From positions 1 to 64,000 of the forward strand of contig NZ_CGBP01000001.1 in the NCBI RefSeq assembly GCF_001053095.1: a stretch of DNA of 64,000 bases. The letters run 5' to 3'. The position numbers and the translations under genes were made by a program. Shown in pieces: positions 8,544 through 17,305 of this stretch. The notes beneath the pieces are model-generated. The model was given only the letters and a program-made list of their open reading frames with translations, searched no databases and was not told where the DNA came from. Within the stretch, counting starts at the first letter, position 1. Every line of letters begins with the position of its first letter. The stretch is from Yersinia similis. GTDB lineage: Bacteria > Pseudomonadota > Gammaproteobacteria > Enterobacterales > Enterobacteriaceae.

Positions 8544-10679
8544 GTGTTCACTTTCGTCACTGATTTACGCCGTTATGCATACAACAGTAGCCTGCTTTAT
8601 CATGCCCGTATTTTTATCGCTTTGGCGGGAGTAACGGCAGTCCCATGGTGGATTGAGCAACCAAAACTGACTATCCCATTAACATTAGGGGTCGTTGCCG
8701 CAGCACTGACAGACCTTGATGACCGCCTAACCGGGCGGTTACGTAACTTATTAATTACGCTAATTTGTTTCTTTGTAGCATCATCTTCAATTGAGTTGCT
8801 ATTTCCTTACCCATGGTTTTTTGCTCTCGGTCTGACCTTATCAACCTGTGGCTTCACGCTGCTAGGTGCATTAGGGCAGCGCTATGCCACTATTGCTTTC
8901 GGCGCGTTGCTCATCGCTATTTACACTATGCTAGGTGCCTCTATGTACCCTACCTGGTACCAGCAACCACTCTTACTGATATCAGGTGCCGTTTGGTATA
9001 ACGTACTCACGTTGTTCGGCCATCTTATTTTCCCGATCCGTCCCTTACAGGATAATTTAGCCCGTTGTTATCAACAGTTGGCTCATTATTTGGAAGCAAA
9101 GGCCAATTTGTTTGATCCTGATATTGAATCTGATATTAACCAGCCCTTAATCGACGTGGCGATGGTCAACAGTACATTAGTAGCCACCTTGAATCAGGCC
9201 AAAGCCTCACTCGTGACCCGACTAAAAGGTGACCGTGGTCAACGAGGCACTCGCCGGACACTTCACTATTATTTTGTTGCGCAAGATATCCATGAGCGAG
9301 CCAGTTCATCCCATTTTCAATATCAGGTTCTGCGAGAAAAATTCCGTTACAGTGATGTGCTATTCAGATTTCAGCGTTTACTGAGTATGCAAGCCAAAGC
9401 CTGTACCCAACTTTCCCAGTCCATTCTGATGCATCAAAAATACCAACATGACCCACATTTCGAACGGGCATTTACGTTCTTAGATGCCGCACTGGCCAGA
9501 GAACTGGCTCATCACGAAAATACTCAGCAAGTTAAGGCACTTTCCTACTTGCTAAAAAATTTGCGGGCCATTGATGCACAACTGGCTGGGATAGAGTCAG
9601 AGCAAGCCTTAGCACAAGACCCAACACCTGAGAACCGTTTGTCAGATGACCGCATCACTGGCTGGAGTGATATAAAACTACGAATCAGCCGCCATCTGAC
9701 ACCGCAATCAGCACTATTTCGCCATGCAATACGCATGTCTATTGTCTTGTGTGTGGGCTACGCATTCATTCAATTAACTGGGTTACGCCATGGTTATTGG
9801 ATCTTGCTGACCAGCCTTTTTGTCTGCCAGCCAAACTATAGTGCAACCCGCCGCCGCCTTGCGTTACGAATTATCGGCACCTTAGCCGGTATCCTTGTCG
9901 GTTTGCCTATACTTTATTTCGTTCCTTCTATTGAAGGGCAACTCACCCTGATTGTGATCAGTGGTGTTCTGTTTTTTGCGTTCCGTAATGTCCAATATGC
10001 TCACGCGACGATGTTTATCACCCTACTAGTCTTATTGTGCTTTAACCTTTTGGGTGAAGGGTTTGAGGTGGCCGCACCACGGGTGTTTGATACCTTGTTG
10101 GGTTGTGCCATTGCTTGGGTAGCCGTCAGTTTTATCTGGCCTGACTGGAAATTCCGTCAACTGCCTACGGTGGTTAATAAAACATTTAATGCTAATTGCC
10201 GCTATCTGGATGCTATTTTGGCGCAATATCATCAAGGTAAGGACAATAGCTTGCTTTATCGGGTTGCCCGCCGTGATGCACATAATTGCGACGCTGAATT
10301 AGCGTCAGTTATTTCAAATATGTCAGCGGAACCCAAAAACGATAAAGAAACTCAGGAAGCGGCATTCCGCTTACTTTGCCTGAATCACACCATGTTGAGC
10401 TATATTTCTGCTCTGGGTGCCCATCGTGAAAAATTGACCAATAGCACCACGCTAAATTTGCTCAATGATGCTATTTGCTATATTGAGGGCACCCTGGCAA
10501 AAGAACAACCAGACAACGCCAGAATGGCAAGTGCGTTGGCTGAGTTATCCAACCGGCTACAGCACTGTCATCCAGAACCAGAAAGCAGAGACCTATTAGT
10601 CTTACAACAAATCGGTTTGCTGCTTGAACTGCTACCGGAACTCAGCGAATTAAATAAACGTATTAGTCAGCCAGCATAA
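8544..10679 (+). CDS. yccS: YccS/FUSC-family inner-membrane transporter
   Basis: A 711-aa member of the YccS/YhfK branch of the FUSC (fusaric acid resistance-like) family. Two hydrophobic blocks (about residues 18-160 and 390-530) frame a soluble cytoplasmic part, followed by a C-terminal helical domain. The start is GTG 8544 with AGAGG upstream, giving the MFTFVTDLRRYAYNS start; I see no better ATG nearby. Its substrate is not known. It forms a likely two-gene unit with yccF. Confidence 0.92.
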   Translation: MFTFVTDLRRYAYNSSLLYHARIFIALAGVTAVPWWIEQPKLTIPLTLGVVAAALTDLDDRLTGRLRNLLITLICFFVASSSIELLFPYPWFFALGLTLSTCGFTLLGALGQRYATIAFGALLIAIYTMLGASMYPTWYQQPLLLISGAVWYNVLTLFGHLIFPIRPLQDNLARCYQQLAHYLEAKANLFDPDIESDINQPLIDVAMVNSTLVATLNQAKASLVTRLKGDRGQRGTRRTLHYYFVAQDIHERASSSHFQYQVLREKFRYSDVLFRFQRLLSMQAKACTQLSQSILMHQKYQHDPHFERAFTFLDAALARELAHHENTQQVKALSYLLKNLRAIDAQLAGIESEQALAQDPTPENRLSDDRITGWSDIKLRISRHLTPQSALFRHAIRMSIVLCVGYAFIQLTGLRHGYWILLTSLFVCQPNYSATRRRLALRIIGTLAGILVGLPILYFVPSIEGQLTLIVISGVLFFAFRNVQYAHATMFITLLVLLCFNLLGEGFEVAAPRVFDTLLGCAIAWVAVSFIWPDWKFRQLPTVVNKTFNANCRYLDAILAQYHQGKDNSLLYRVARRDAHNCDAELASVISNMSAEPKNDKETQEAAFRLLCLNHTMLSYISALGAHREKLTNSTTLNLLNDAICYIEGTLAKEQPDNARMASALAELSNRLQHCHPEPESRDLLVLQQIGLLLELLPELSELNKRISQPA

Positions 10680-10688
10680 GGTCCCCAA

Positions 10689-10707
10689 GGGCCACCCACC
10701 GTGGCCC
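10689..10707. terminator. Hairpin between convergent yccS and tfoX
   Basis: Perfect 7-bp GC-rich stem GGGCCAC / GTGGCCC with a five-base loop directly after yccS. There is little T-tract, so the terminator call is moderate. Confidence 0.5.
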
Positions 10708-10744
10708 GTTATACGGTTTCATACGATTATACTGACCCATACCA

Positions 10745-11398
10745 TTATGCCGTTTCATATGATGGCGTCTTTGCTGGATGGATGTGTTTTTCAAACCATT
10801 CGATAAGCTCACTGCGCATCATTAAAGGCAAAGCAGCATAATGATAGCCACTGATAGCCCCCGCCAAAGCCAGCAATATATTGATCCCAAGAGAGCGCCT
10901 TAGCGCCCGTAATTTCAAGTAGCAACATTTAGCGCCTTCAAGGCGTAATTCAGTCGCATTCTTTATACCCACCTTCCATAATAGCCGTTCAAGGCTGGCA
11001 CTAAGATTAGGCAAATCCTTCAGACGAACCACCGGGCCTTTCTTACTTAGAACATCGATTTTCGCGCCCTCATAAGCCTGCCGGACAAAATGATGTAATC
11101 TGAGTCCATCATTCCATAATGAAGCATCAACCCATAATGAAGCATCAACTCGATAATAACGTAGTAAGACAGGTAACCCACGTTTCGCATACACAAGGTT
11201 AGCCATTCCGCTGGCACGGAATAAATCCTCAACATTATCGTTAGCTCGCAAATAAAGCTCACCTTCCGAAACAACAGCGAACATGATGCTGTTAACCAAT
11301 AGGCCATAGCCCCCAAATTGGGAACGAATTGTTATCTGCCCCAGAAAACCAAAACGAACTTGTGCTTGAGCGATCCTTTTTTCTGACATGATTTTCAT
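10745..11398 (-). CDS. tfoX: Competence regulator TfoX/Sxy
   Basis: TfoX/Sxy works with CRP to activate competence (CRP-S) promoters. The chosen start ATG 11398 has AAGGAG upstream and gives 217 aa beginning MKIMSEKRIAQ; upstream in-frame codons only extend it artificially. The N-terminal TfoX domain (FGGYGLLVNSIMFAVVSEGELYLRA) and C-terminal domain (LKDLPNLSASLERLLWKVGIKNATELR, GAKCCYLKLRAL) are complete. Compared with E. coli Sxy it has a six-residue duplication, VDASLW VDASLW, from an 18-bp tandem repeat. Divergent from sulA, as in E. coli. Confidence 0.94.
   Translation of the reverse strand: MKIMSEKRIAQAQVRFGFLGQITIRSQFGGYGLLVNSIMFAVVSEGELYLRANDNVEDLFRASGMANLVYAKRGLPVLLRYYRVDASLWVDASLWNDGLRLHHFVRQAYEGAKIDVLSKKGPVVRLKDLPNLSASLERLLWKVGIKNATELRLEGAKCCYLKLRALRRSLGINILLALAGAISGYHYAALPLMMRSELIEWFEKHIHPAKTPSYETA
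11114..11149. repeat. 18-bp perfect tandem duplication inside tfoX
   Basis: The unit CCATAATGAAGCATCAAC occurs at 11114-11131 and again at 11132-11149 with no mismatch. It is in frame and doubles the VDASLW hexapeptide. E. coli Sxy has one copy (YYRVDESLW). Being identical, the copies look recent or kept uniform by slippage. Confidence 0.95.
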
Positions 11399-11587
11399 GA
11401 CTACTCCTTTAGTAAAAATCCTAACCAATGTCCCTATCTTGTAGCAATAAGTGTAAGAGGAACAACTAATTGCAAAAATACGCAATATGGATTACGTAGC
11501 CAAACATAAAATGGATTTACATGTATTTGCATCACAATTATGCGAAGCGTCTTATAAAATTTAGTTGATCTTCGATTAAACAGTGAC

Positions 11588-11607
11588 TACTGTATATACA
11601 TACAGCA
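11588..11607 (+). promoter_or_regulatory. LexA (SOS) box of sulA
   Basis: TACTGTATATACATACAGCA contains the LexA core CTG-N10-CAG (11590-11605) with an AT-rich palindromic spacer, close to the TACTGTATATATATACAGTA consensus. It lies about 20 bases before the sulA start. Confidence 0.93.
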
Positions 11608-11626
11608 CACTACAGGCGGGTTCATA

Positions 11627-12133
11627 ATGCGTACTCAATCACTTAAACCTTATCATGCTAATTATCATTCTCTTACTACCAACGATTCTCCAGCAAGAGT
11701 TGATGCCCCAACCGATAGCGGCCTTATCAGTGAATTTGTTTACAGTGAAAATCAGCCCGTAGTAACACAATTATTACTTCCTTTATTACAGCAAGTTAGT
11801 AAACAATCTCGTTGGCTTTTATGGCTCACCCCACAACAGAAATTAAGCCGTTCGTGGTTAAAGCAATCAGGGCTGCCCATCAATAAAGTTGTGCAACTCA
11901 GGCAGATCAATCCATTATCGACCGTTGAGGCGATGGAAAAAGCATTATTAACCGGTAATTACAGTGTTGTTCTCGGCTGGTTACCGGAATTGACGGAAGA
12001 CGATCGTATCAAACTACGTTTAGCCGCGAAGTTAGGAAATGCTTATGGGTTTGTTATGCGCCCATTGAATGACACAAAAGTGGGTTCAGGACAGTGCGCC
12101 ACGTTAAAAATTCATTCTTATTTGTATCATTAA
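11627..12133 (+). CDS. sulA: SOS cell-division inhibitor SulA
   Basis: SulA binds FtsZ and blocks septation during the SOS response; Lon degrades it afterwards. The 168 aa are near the E. coli length (169). The conserved central block ([31 protein letters not shown], then the [21 protein letters not shown] stretch) is present, and the C-terminus ends KIHSYLYH, like the Lon-recognition tail ending in Tyr-His. Expression is under the LexA box at 11588-11607. Sits between tfoX and ompA as in other Enterobacterales. Confidence 0.96.
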   Translation: MRTQSLKPYHANYHSLTTNDSPARVDAPTDSGLISEFVYSENQPVVTQLLLPLLQQVSKQSRWLLWLTPQQKLSRSWLKQSGLPINKVVQLRQINPLSTVEAMEKALLTGNYSVVLGWLPELTEDDRIKLRLAAKLGNAYGFVMRPLNDTKVGSGQCATLKIHSYLYH

Positions 12134-12490
12134 GTGAATTTAGGATTTATCCCATGAATAATTGCAATATTCAGAATTTAGCCCTGAAGAAGTGGCATAA
12201 AGCGAGTCAGAATGCGGCTTGCCGAATAAAATAATGCCTCATAAAATGCTATTTACACCTTTAAATCGTTAAAATTCATATAGAGTTATGCGTTTTTTTA
12301 AGGCGGTTTACTACATCACACTTGTAACTTTCTCGCCACGTTGTAGACTTTACATCGCCAAGGTTGCTCTAAAATGCCAAATCATACAGGCAACGTAATT
12401 AACGGGAGCGTAAAAACCTTGGCGAAGAATTTTAACCAAGGGCTTAGCTTTGAAAGCTCATTGCCTATTTGGATGATAACGAGGCGTAAA
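12134..12490 (+). promoter_or_regulatory. ompA upstream region and long leader
   Basis: 357 bases separate sulA from ompA. The last part should be the long stabilising 5' leader of ompA mRNA. GATGATAACGAGGCGT (12472-12487), just before the ATG, matches the E. coli ompA segment that pairs with the small RNA MicA, and also contains the ribosome binding site. The in-frame extension upstream of the true ATG (from 12374) is leader, not protein. Confidence 0.6.
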
Positions 12491-13552
12491 ATGAAAAAGA
12501 CAGCTATCGCATTAGCAGTGGCACTGGTAGGTTTCGCTACAGTAGCGCAAGCCGCACCAAAAGATAACACCTGGTACACAGGTGGTAAATTGGGTTGGTC
12601 TCAGTATCAAGATACTGGTTCTATCATCAATAACGATGGTCCAACTCATAAAGATCAGCTGGGTGCCGGTGCGTTCTTCGGTTACCAAGCAAATCAGTAC
12701 CTGGGCTTTGAGATGGGATACGACTGGCTTGGCCGTATGCCTTACAAAGGCGACATCAATAATGGCGCTTTCAAGGCTCAAGGCGTTCAGTTAGCAGCTA
12801 AACTGAGCTACCCAGTAGCACAAGACCTTGACGTATATACCCGTCTGGGTGGTTTAGTATGGCGTGCAGATGCTAAAGGCTCCTTCGATGGTGGTCTTGA
12901 CCGTGCTAGCGGCCATGATACCGGTGTTTCTCCATTGGTAGCTCTGGGTGCTGAATACGCATGGACCAAAAACTGGGCAACCCGTATGGAATACCAGTGG
13001 GTTAACAACATCGGTGACCGTGAAACCGTTGGTGCTCGTCCAGACAACGGCCTCCTGAGTGTTGGTGTTTCTTACCGCTTTGGTCAGGAAGATGCAGCAG
13101 CGCCAATCGTTGCTCCAACACCTGCTCCAGCGCCAATTGTTGACACTAAGCGTTTCACATTAAAATCTGATGTGCTGTTTGGTTTCAACAAAGCAAACCT
13201 GAAGCCAGAAGGCCAGCAAGCTCTGGACCAACTGTACGCACAACTGAGCTCTATCGATCCTAAAGACGGTTCTGTCGTTGTTCTGGGCTTTGCTGACCGT
13301 ATCGGTCAACCAGCGCCTAACTTAGCTCTGTCTCAGCGTCGTGCTGACAGCGTGCGTGATTACCTGGTTTCTAAAGGTATCCCTGCTGACAAAATCACTG
13401 CTCGCGGTGAAGGTCAAGCAAACCCGGTTACAGGCAACACCTGTGACAACGTGAAACCACGTGCTGCTCTGATTGAGTGCCTGGCACCAGATCGTCGTGT
13501 TGAGATCGAAGTGAAAGGCTACAAAGAAGTTGTGACTCAGCCACAGGCTTAA
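12491..13552 (+). CDS. ompA: Outer-membrane protein OmpA
   Basis: OmpA is the major beta-barrel porin-like protein tying the outer membrane to peptidoglycan. ATG 12491 begins a standard signal peptide of 21 residues ending AQA before APKDNTWY. The eight-stranded barrel covers about 22-195, then a Pro/Ala hinge (APTPAPAPI) and the C-terminal OmpA peptidoglycan-binding domain with [13 protein letters not shown] and a cysteine pair in the NTCDN...[11 protein letters not shown] region. At 353 aa it is slightly longer than E. coli (346). Surface loops carry the family variation. A strong terminator follows. Confidence 0.98.
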
Positions 13553-13571
13553 GTTACCTTCTTTCGTGAAA

Positions 13572-13597
13572 AACCCCGCTATGCGGGGTTTTTTTTA
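13572..13597 (+). terminator. Intrinsic terminator of ompA
   Basis: Perfect stem AACCCCGC / GCGGGGTT with a three-base loop and a run of T residues. Confidence 0.93.
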
Positions 13598-13655
13598 TCC
13601 TGTGAGTTAGCCAAAAGCTTACTGAATCGCTTATCTTGGTTTCACCAGATAACAC

Positions 13656-14111
13656 TTAAACTTCTTTATCTAAAATATCTTTCAAGTCCTGCTTCAAAGA
13701 AGACATCTGGCTGGCATATTTCTCTTTCCGCTCAGCATCTTCAATCAACTGAACCACAGTATCTGAAAGCGTATTACCACGCCGCCTGGCTAATACCGCC
13801 AATCGCTGCCAAACCAAAAACTCCAGGTCGATCGACTTCTTACGCGTATGCTGGTGCTCGGCATTAAAGTGGCGCTTACGGCGGGCACGAATAGTCTGTT
13901 TCATTCTGGTCGCCAGATTGACATTCATATGCACGTCAATCCACTCTTGTACTTTCACTGGTTCATTTTCCAGTTTCATCAGTTGCTCTACTGCATCTTG
14001 AGCGGCACTGTTTTCAATATGGCGGGTAATGGCTTCACCTTCACGGTGTTTTTTGACCAAATACGCCCATTTCCAACCACTCTCAAGATTTTCCAGCTGT
14101 TGATATTTCAT
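13656..14111 (-). CDS. matP: Ter macrodomain organiser MatP
   Basis: MatP binds matS sites in the terminus region, bridges them, and links the Ter domain to the divisome. ATG 14111 gives 151 aa starting [15 protein letters not shown], the conserved N-terminus; an upstream in-frame ATG adds 13 unconserved residues. The four-helix part is followed by the basic [20 protein letters not shown] stretch, a ribbon-helix-helix segment ([13 protein letters not shown]) and a C-terminal coiled coil. Convergent with ompA and divergent from ycbZ. No matS motif (GTGACRNYGTCAC) was spotted by eye. Confidence 0.96.
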   Translation of the reverse strand: MKYQQLENLESGWKWAYLVKKHREGEAITRHIENSAAQDAVEQLMKLENEPVKVQEWIDVHMNVNLATRMKQTIRARRKRHFNAEHQHTRKKSIDLEFLVWQRLAVLARRRGNTLSDTVVQLIEDAERKEKYASQMSSLKQDLKDILDKEV

Positions 14112-14300
14112 CGTGAGCTCTTCAGTGACCGTGTAACTTAAGTCAAGCATAACAGCTTTACACAGAATTTCACCCTGCTAAACACGCATTATTAGCTTGT
14201 TTTTTGTACGGAATACACAACATATCGGACTCCTTACCACCAAGAGCCACTCTACGTATATGCAGCCTGCTTTATTCTTGTATAATCGCCCTTTCCCTTT

Positions 14301-16073
14301 TTGACGATTGCATCTATCACTTTGACCAATAACCGACTCGAATGGCAGTCACTGCTGCCGAACACAACGCCATATGAAGCGTTATTTGCTACTGCCTCCC
14401 AATTGGAGCCTGTTGCTTTCGCAGCCTATCAGCCCCGGTTAGAGAATGGGATGACGCTGTTCTGTCATCCACAATCTCAACCGCGGTTTATGCTAATCAA
14501 AGCACAGGAAAGTACCGACTATCTGGCATTGATCGCACAAGCGGTTAAAGAGCTACAACCGGAGGCCTCCAACCTGCTTGGTGGAGATTATCTGGTCCAT
14601 GGCCACCAAGTCACCTGGCAAGCAGCACAGCACGGTAACGAACGGTTTGCAGCGCAATCAACCTGTCTCTATCAAGAATGGGTCGAACCGGAACAGTTGT
14701 TTGGCTGTGTCAGGGTGTATAAAGATCAAATTACGCTGCAACCGGGTTTGGTTCATCAGGTAAATGGTGGTGTATTGATCTTGTCGGTACGGGCCTTGCA
14801 AGCTCAGCCATTGATGTGGCTGCGTTTGAAGCAAATGATAGTTCAACAACGCTTTGATTGGCTCTCTACCGATGAAACCCGCCCGTTGCCAGTACATATT
14901 CCTTCCATGCCACTCGACCTGCGTTTGATACTGGTTGGTGACCGTTTAGGGCTTGCCGATTTTCATGATATGGAACCCGAGCTGGGTGATCTGGCGATTT
15001 ATGGTGAGTTCGAGGCAGAACTCCCCCTGGTAGATATCGAAGGCATGGCTCTATGGTGCGGTTACATCAACACCCTATTGCAGCAAAAGCAGCTACCGGC
15101 CTTATCTGCCGATGCCTGGCCGGTCCTGTTCCGCCAAGCCGTCCGTTACAGTGGTGACCAAGGCAGTCTGCCGCTCTGCCCGCAATGGCTTACCCAGCAG
15201 CTAGCAGAAGCGGCGCTTTATGCGGAAAATGACACAATCTCAGCCAACGCGCTAGAAGCGGCGCTGAATGCCCGAGATTGGCGACAAAATTATCTTGCCG
15301 AGCGGATGCAAGATGAGATCGAGCTGGGGCAAATTCTGGTTGAGACTGAAGGGCAAGTCGTTGGTCAAATTAATGCCTTATCCGTGCTGGAATATCCCGG
15401 TCACCCGCACGCGTTTGGAGAACCCGCACGGATCAGTTGTGTGGTTCATTTGGGCGATGGCGAATTTGTTGACGTTGAACGTAAAGCGGAATTGGGCGGT
15501 AATATTCATGCTAAAGGCATGATGATTATGCAGGCATTCTTGATGTCTGAATTAGAACTTGATCAGCCGCTGCCATTCTCCGCATCCATCGTGTTTGAGC
15601 AATCCTATGGTGAGGTTGATGGCGATAGTGCATCACTAGCAGAGCTTTGTGCGCTAGTCAGTGCCCTTTCACAGCAGCCTATCAATCAGCAACTTGCGGT
15701 TACAGGCTCCGTTGACCAATTTGGTAATGTACAACCTATTGGTGGCGTGAACGAAAAGATTGAAGGTTTCTTCGAGACTTGCCAACGCCGTGGTCTGACG
15801 GGCAATCAGGGGGTGATTTTACCTACCACGAATGTTCGTCACTTGTGCCTGAATCAGGCAGTGGTTGAAGCGGTACAGAAAGGTCAATTCCACCTGTGGG
15901 CTGTCGATACCGTGGCTGAAGCGCTACCATTATTGACTGGGGTCACTTATGACGATGAGCAGCAACCCAGCCTGTTAGGCGCTATTCAGGAACGTATCGC
16001 ACAGATAAACCCACAGGATAGACGCCGCTGGCCATGGCCATTACGCTGGCTAAACTGGTTCAACCAGGGCTAA
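14301..16073 (+). CDS. ycbZ: Lon-like putative ATP-dependent protease YcbZ
   Basis: A 590-aa protein of the YcbZ/LonB-like family. The N-terminal part is a degenerate AAA-like region; the C-terminal third is a Lon-type protease domain with the catalytic Ser in [17 protein letters not shown] and the catalytic Lys in [14 protein letters not shown]. The best start is TTG 14301 (MTIASITL, compare MTITKLAW in E. coli); there is no convincing Shine-Dalgarno sequence. The stop is 68 bases before fabA, and the fabA operator sites begin at its 3' end. Physiological substrates are unknown. Confidence 0.93.
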   Translation: MTIASITLTNNRLEWQSLLPNTTPYEALFATASQLEPVAFAAYQPRLENGMTLFCHPQSQPRFMLIKAQESTDYLALIAQAVKELQPEASNLLGGDYLVHGHQVTWQAAQHGNERFAAQSTCLYQEWVEPEQLFGCVRVYKDQITLQPGLVHQVNGGVLILSVRALQAQPLMWLRLKQMIVQQRFDWLSTDETRPLPVHIPSMPLDLRLILVGDRLGLADFHDMEPELGDLAIYGEFEAELPLVDIEGMALWCGYINTLLQQKQLPALSADAWPVLFRQAVRYSGDQGSLPLCPQWLTQQLAEAALYAENDTISANALEAALNARDWRQNYLAERMQDEIELGQILVETEGQVVGQINALSVLEYPGHPHAFGEPARISCVVHLGDGEFVDVERKAELGGNIHAKGMMIMQAFLMSELELDQPLPFSASIVFEQSYGEVDGDSASLAELCALVSALSQQPINQQLAVTGSVDQFGNVQPIGGVNEKIEGFFETCQRRGLTGNQGVILPTTNVRHLCLNQAVVEAVQKGQFHLWAVDTVAEALPLLTGVTYDDEQQPSLLGAIQERIAQINPQDRRRWPWPLRWLNWFNQG

Positions 16074-16085
16074 TCAGACTTGCTC
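16069..16085 (+). promoter_or_regulatory. Candidate FadR site of fabA
   Basis: The 17 bases directly upstream of the FabR palindrome (GCTAATCAGACTTGCTC) fit the position and pattern of the FadR activator site in E. coli fabA, which abuts the FabR site there. Assigned from position and remembered pattern. Confidence 0.5.
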
Positions 16086-16103
16086 AGCGTACAGCTGTAC
16101 GCT
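16086..16103. promoter_or_regulatory. FabR operator of fabA
   Basis: AGCGTACAGCTGTACGCT is a perfect 18-bp palindrome that matches the known FabR recognition pattern AGCGTACA-NN-TGTNCGCT. It lies 38 bases before the fabA start, where the unsaturated fatty-acid repressor FabR binds in E. coli. Confidence 0.85.
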
Positions 16104-16141
16104 ATTCTGCGCACTTCACTAAAATAAGGCTTACTGAGAAC

Positions 16142-16660
16142 ATGGTAGATAAACGCGAATCCTATACAAAAGAAGACCTTGAAGCATCCGGCCGTGGCGA
16201 GTTGTTTGGCGCTGGTGGGCCACCATTACCCGCAGGCAATATGTTAATGATGGACCGTATTGTCAAAATGACAGAAGACGGTGGCAGCCATAATAAAGGT
16301 TATGTGGAAGCGGAACTGGATATCAATCCAGATCTATGGTTCTTCGGTTGTCATTTTATCGGTGATCCCGTCATGCCGGGCTGCCTGGGCCTTGATGCCA
16401 TGTGGCAGTTGGTTGGTTTCTATCTCGGCTGGCTCGGTGGCGAAGGCAAAGGCCGTGCACTGGGTGTCGGTGAAGTTAAATTCACCGGTCAGGTGCTGCC
16501 AGAAGCGAAGAAAGTGACATACCGTATTAATTTTAAACGCGTGATTATGCGTAAATTAATTATGGGCGTTGCGGATGGCGAAGTCTTGGTTGATGGTAAA
16601 GTGATTTACACTGCCACTGATTTGAAAGTAGGTCTGTTTAAAGACACCAACGCTTTCTAA
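16142..16660 (+). CDS. fabA: Beta-hydroxydecanoyl-ACP dehydratase/isomerase FabA
   Basis: FabA dehydrates 3-hydroxydecanoyl-ACP and isomerises the product, the entry step to unsaturated fatty acids. ATG 16142 gives 172 aa, identical in length to E. coli, starting [13 protein letters not shown]. The hot-dog fold active site is present: catalytic His in [14 protein letters not shown] (about 71) and Asp in [10 protein letters not shown] (about 85). Controlled by the FabR palindrome and probable FadR site just upstream. A strong terminator follows. A frame-extended start at 16034 would run through the operator and is rejected. Confidence 0.98.
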   Translation: MVDKRESYTKEDLEASGRGELFGAGGPPLPAGNMLMMDRIVKMTEDGGSHNKGYVEAELDINPDLWFFGCHFIGDPVMPGCLGLDAMWQLVGFYLGWLGGEGKGRALGVGEVKFTGQVLPEAKKVTYRINFKRVIMRKLIMGVADGEVLVDGKVIYTATDLKVGLFKDTNAF

Positions 16661-16684
16661 GTAAATTTCGTCAACACACTGTAA

Positions 16685-16719
16685 AAAAAGGCGATGATGA
16701 ATATTCATGTCGCCTTTTT
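16685..16719. terminator. Intrinsic terminator of fabA
   Basis: Stem AAAAAGGCGA / TCGCCTTTTT with an inner palindromic segment and T-rich tail. Because it has A-rich and T-rich sides, it could work in both directions. Confidence 0.88.
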
Positions 16720-16871
16720 ATTTTTACGTAATATACCACATGAAATTCAGGAAATAACCTCACCGCCAGGCCCGGTTGATTGAGACAATTAACACTTCTT
16801 AACCTACTGCCATTTCTTAGGTTATTAACGTTTCTTAGGCCACGATCACTTCCCGCTACCAGGCGTCCGCC

Positions 16872-17060
16872 TCATATCATGACAAAGAATGTTATTACTC
16901 CCACGATAACGCTAAATACACTCGTGGTGATTAATACACGCTTCCAGTAAGGGCCGCTAGTGAGTGAATAGATAACACGGGTAATGATACGTGCTATAGA
17001 AAACAAGAAGTTAAATATGCTGACCACCGCGTCTGTCAGCACTACCAATAGAGAATCCAT
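16872..17060 (-). CDS. Small hypothetical membrane protein (62 aa)
   Basis: I do not recognise this protein. The 62-aa product has two long hydrophobic stretches (about residues 3-32 and 42-61) separated by a short polar/basic GPYWKR turn, a plausible two-span hairpin membrane protein. A GGATGAG-like ribosome binding site precedes the ATG. It sits alone in the otherwise empty 645-base gap between fabA and the fabF paralogue, on the opposite strand. It may be a small lineage-specific gene or a chance ORF. Confidence 0.42.
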   Translation of the reverse strand: MDSLLVVLTDAVVSIFNFLFSIARIITRVIYSLTSGPYWKRVLITTSVFSVIVGVITFFVMI

Positions 17061-17305
17061 TTAATCGCTCATCCATAAGTATTTATGCCACAGAGTATAC
17101 ATAACTTAGTTTGGAACCCCTTATGCAATTCGATACCCCTTCTTGGTACTTGAGACTGACTCTTAGCAGGCCCGGTCAAGAGAGATATAATGAGTGAACG
17201 GCTGACGTTCATGCATGAAAACGGTCAGTAAATATTAAGTAACCGTCTTATGGAGAACAGCCTTCGGGGCAGTCTCCTGTTCAATCGAGTTTAAAAGGAA
17301 AAAGA
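17061..17305 (+). promoter_or_regulatory. Upstream region of the fabF paralogue with two inverted repeats
   Basis: TTCATGCATGAA (17208-17219) is a 12-bp perfect palindrome inside a longer imperfect repeat with outer arms CTGAC / GTCAG. A second imperfect hairpin with arms GGAGA / TCTCC and a GCC-TTCG-GGGC top lies at 17252-17276 in the leader. AAAAGGAAAAAG before the ATG supplies the ribosome binding site. The regulator is unknown. Confidence 0.45.

Noticed and set aside
11510..11560. CRP or CRP-S site upstream of tfoX
   Set aside because: A TCACA half-site is present, but the partner half is poor and the spacing is five, not six.
12374..12490. Extended N-terminus of OmpA
   Set aside because: The true signal peptide starts at 12491; the upstream codons are the mRNA leader with the MicA-type pairing region.
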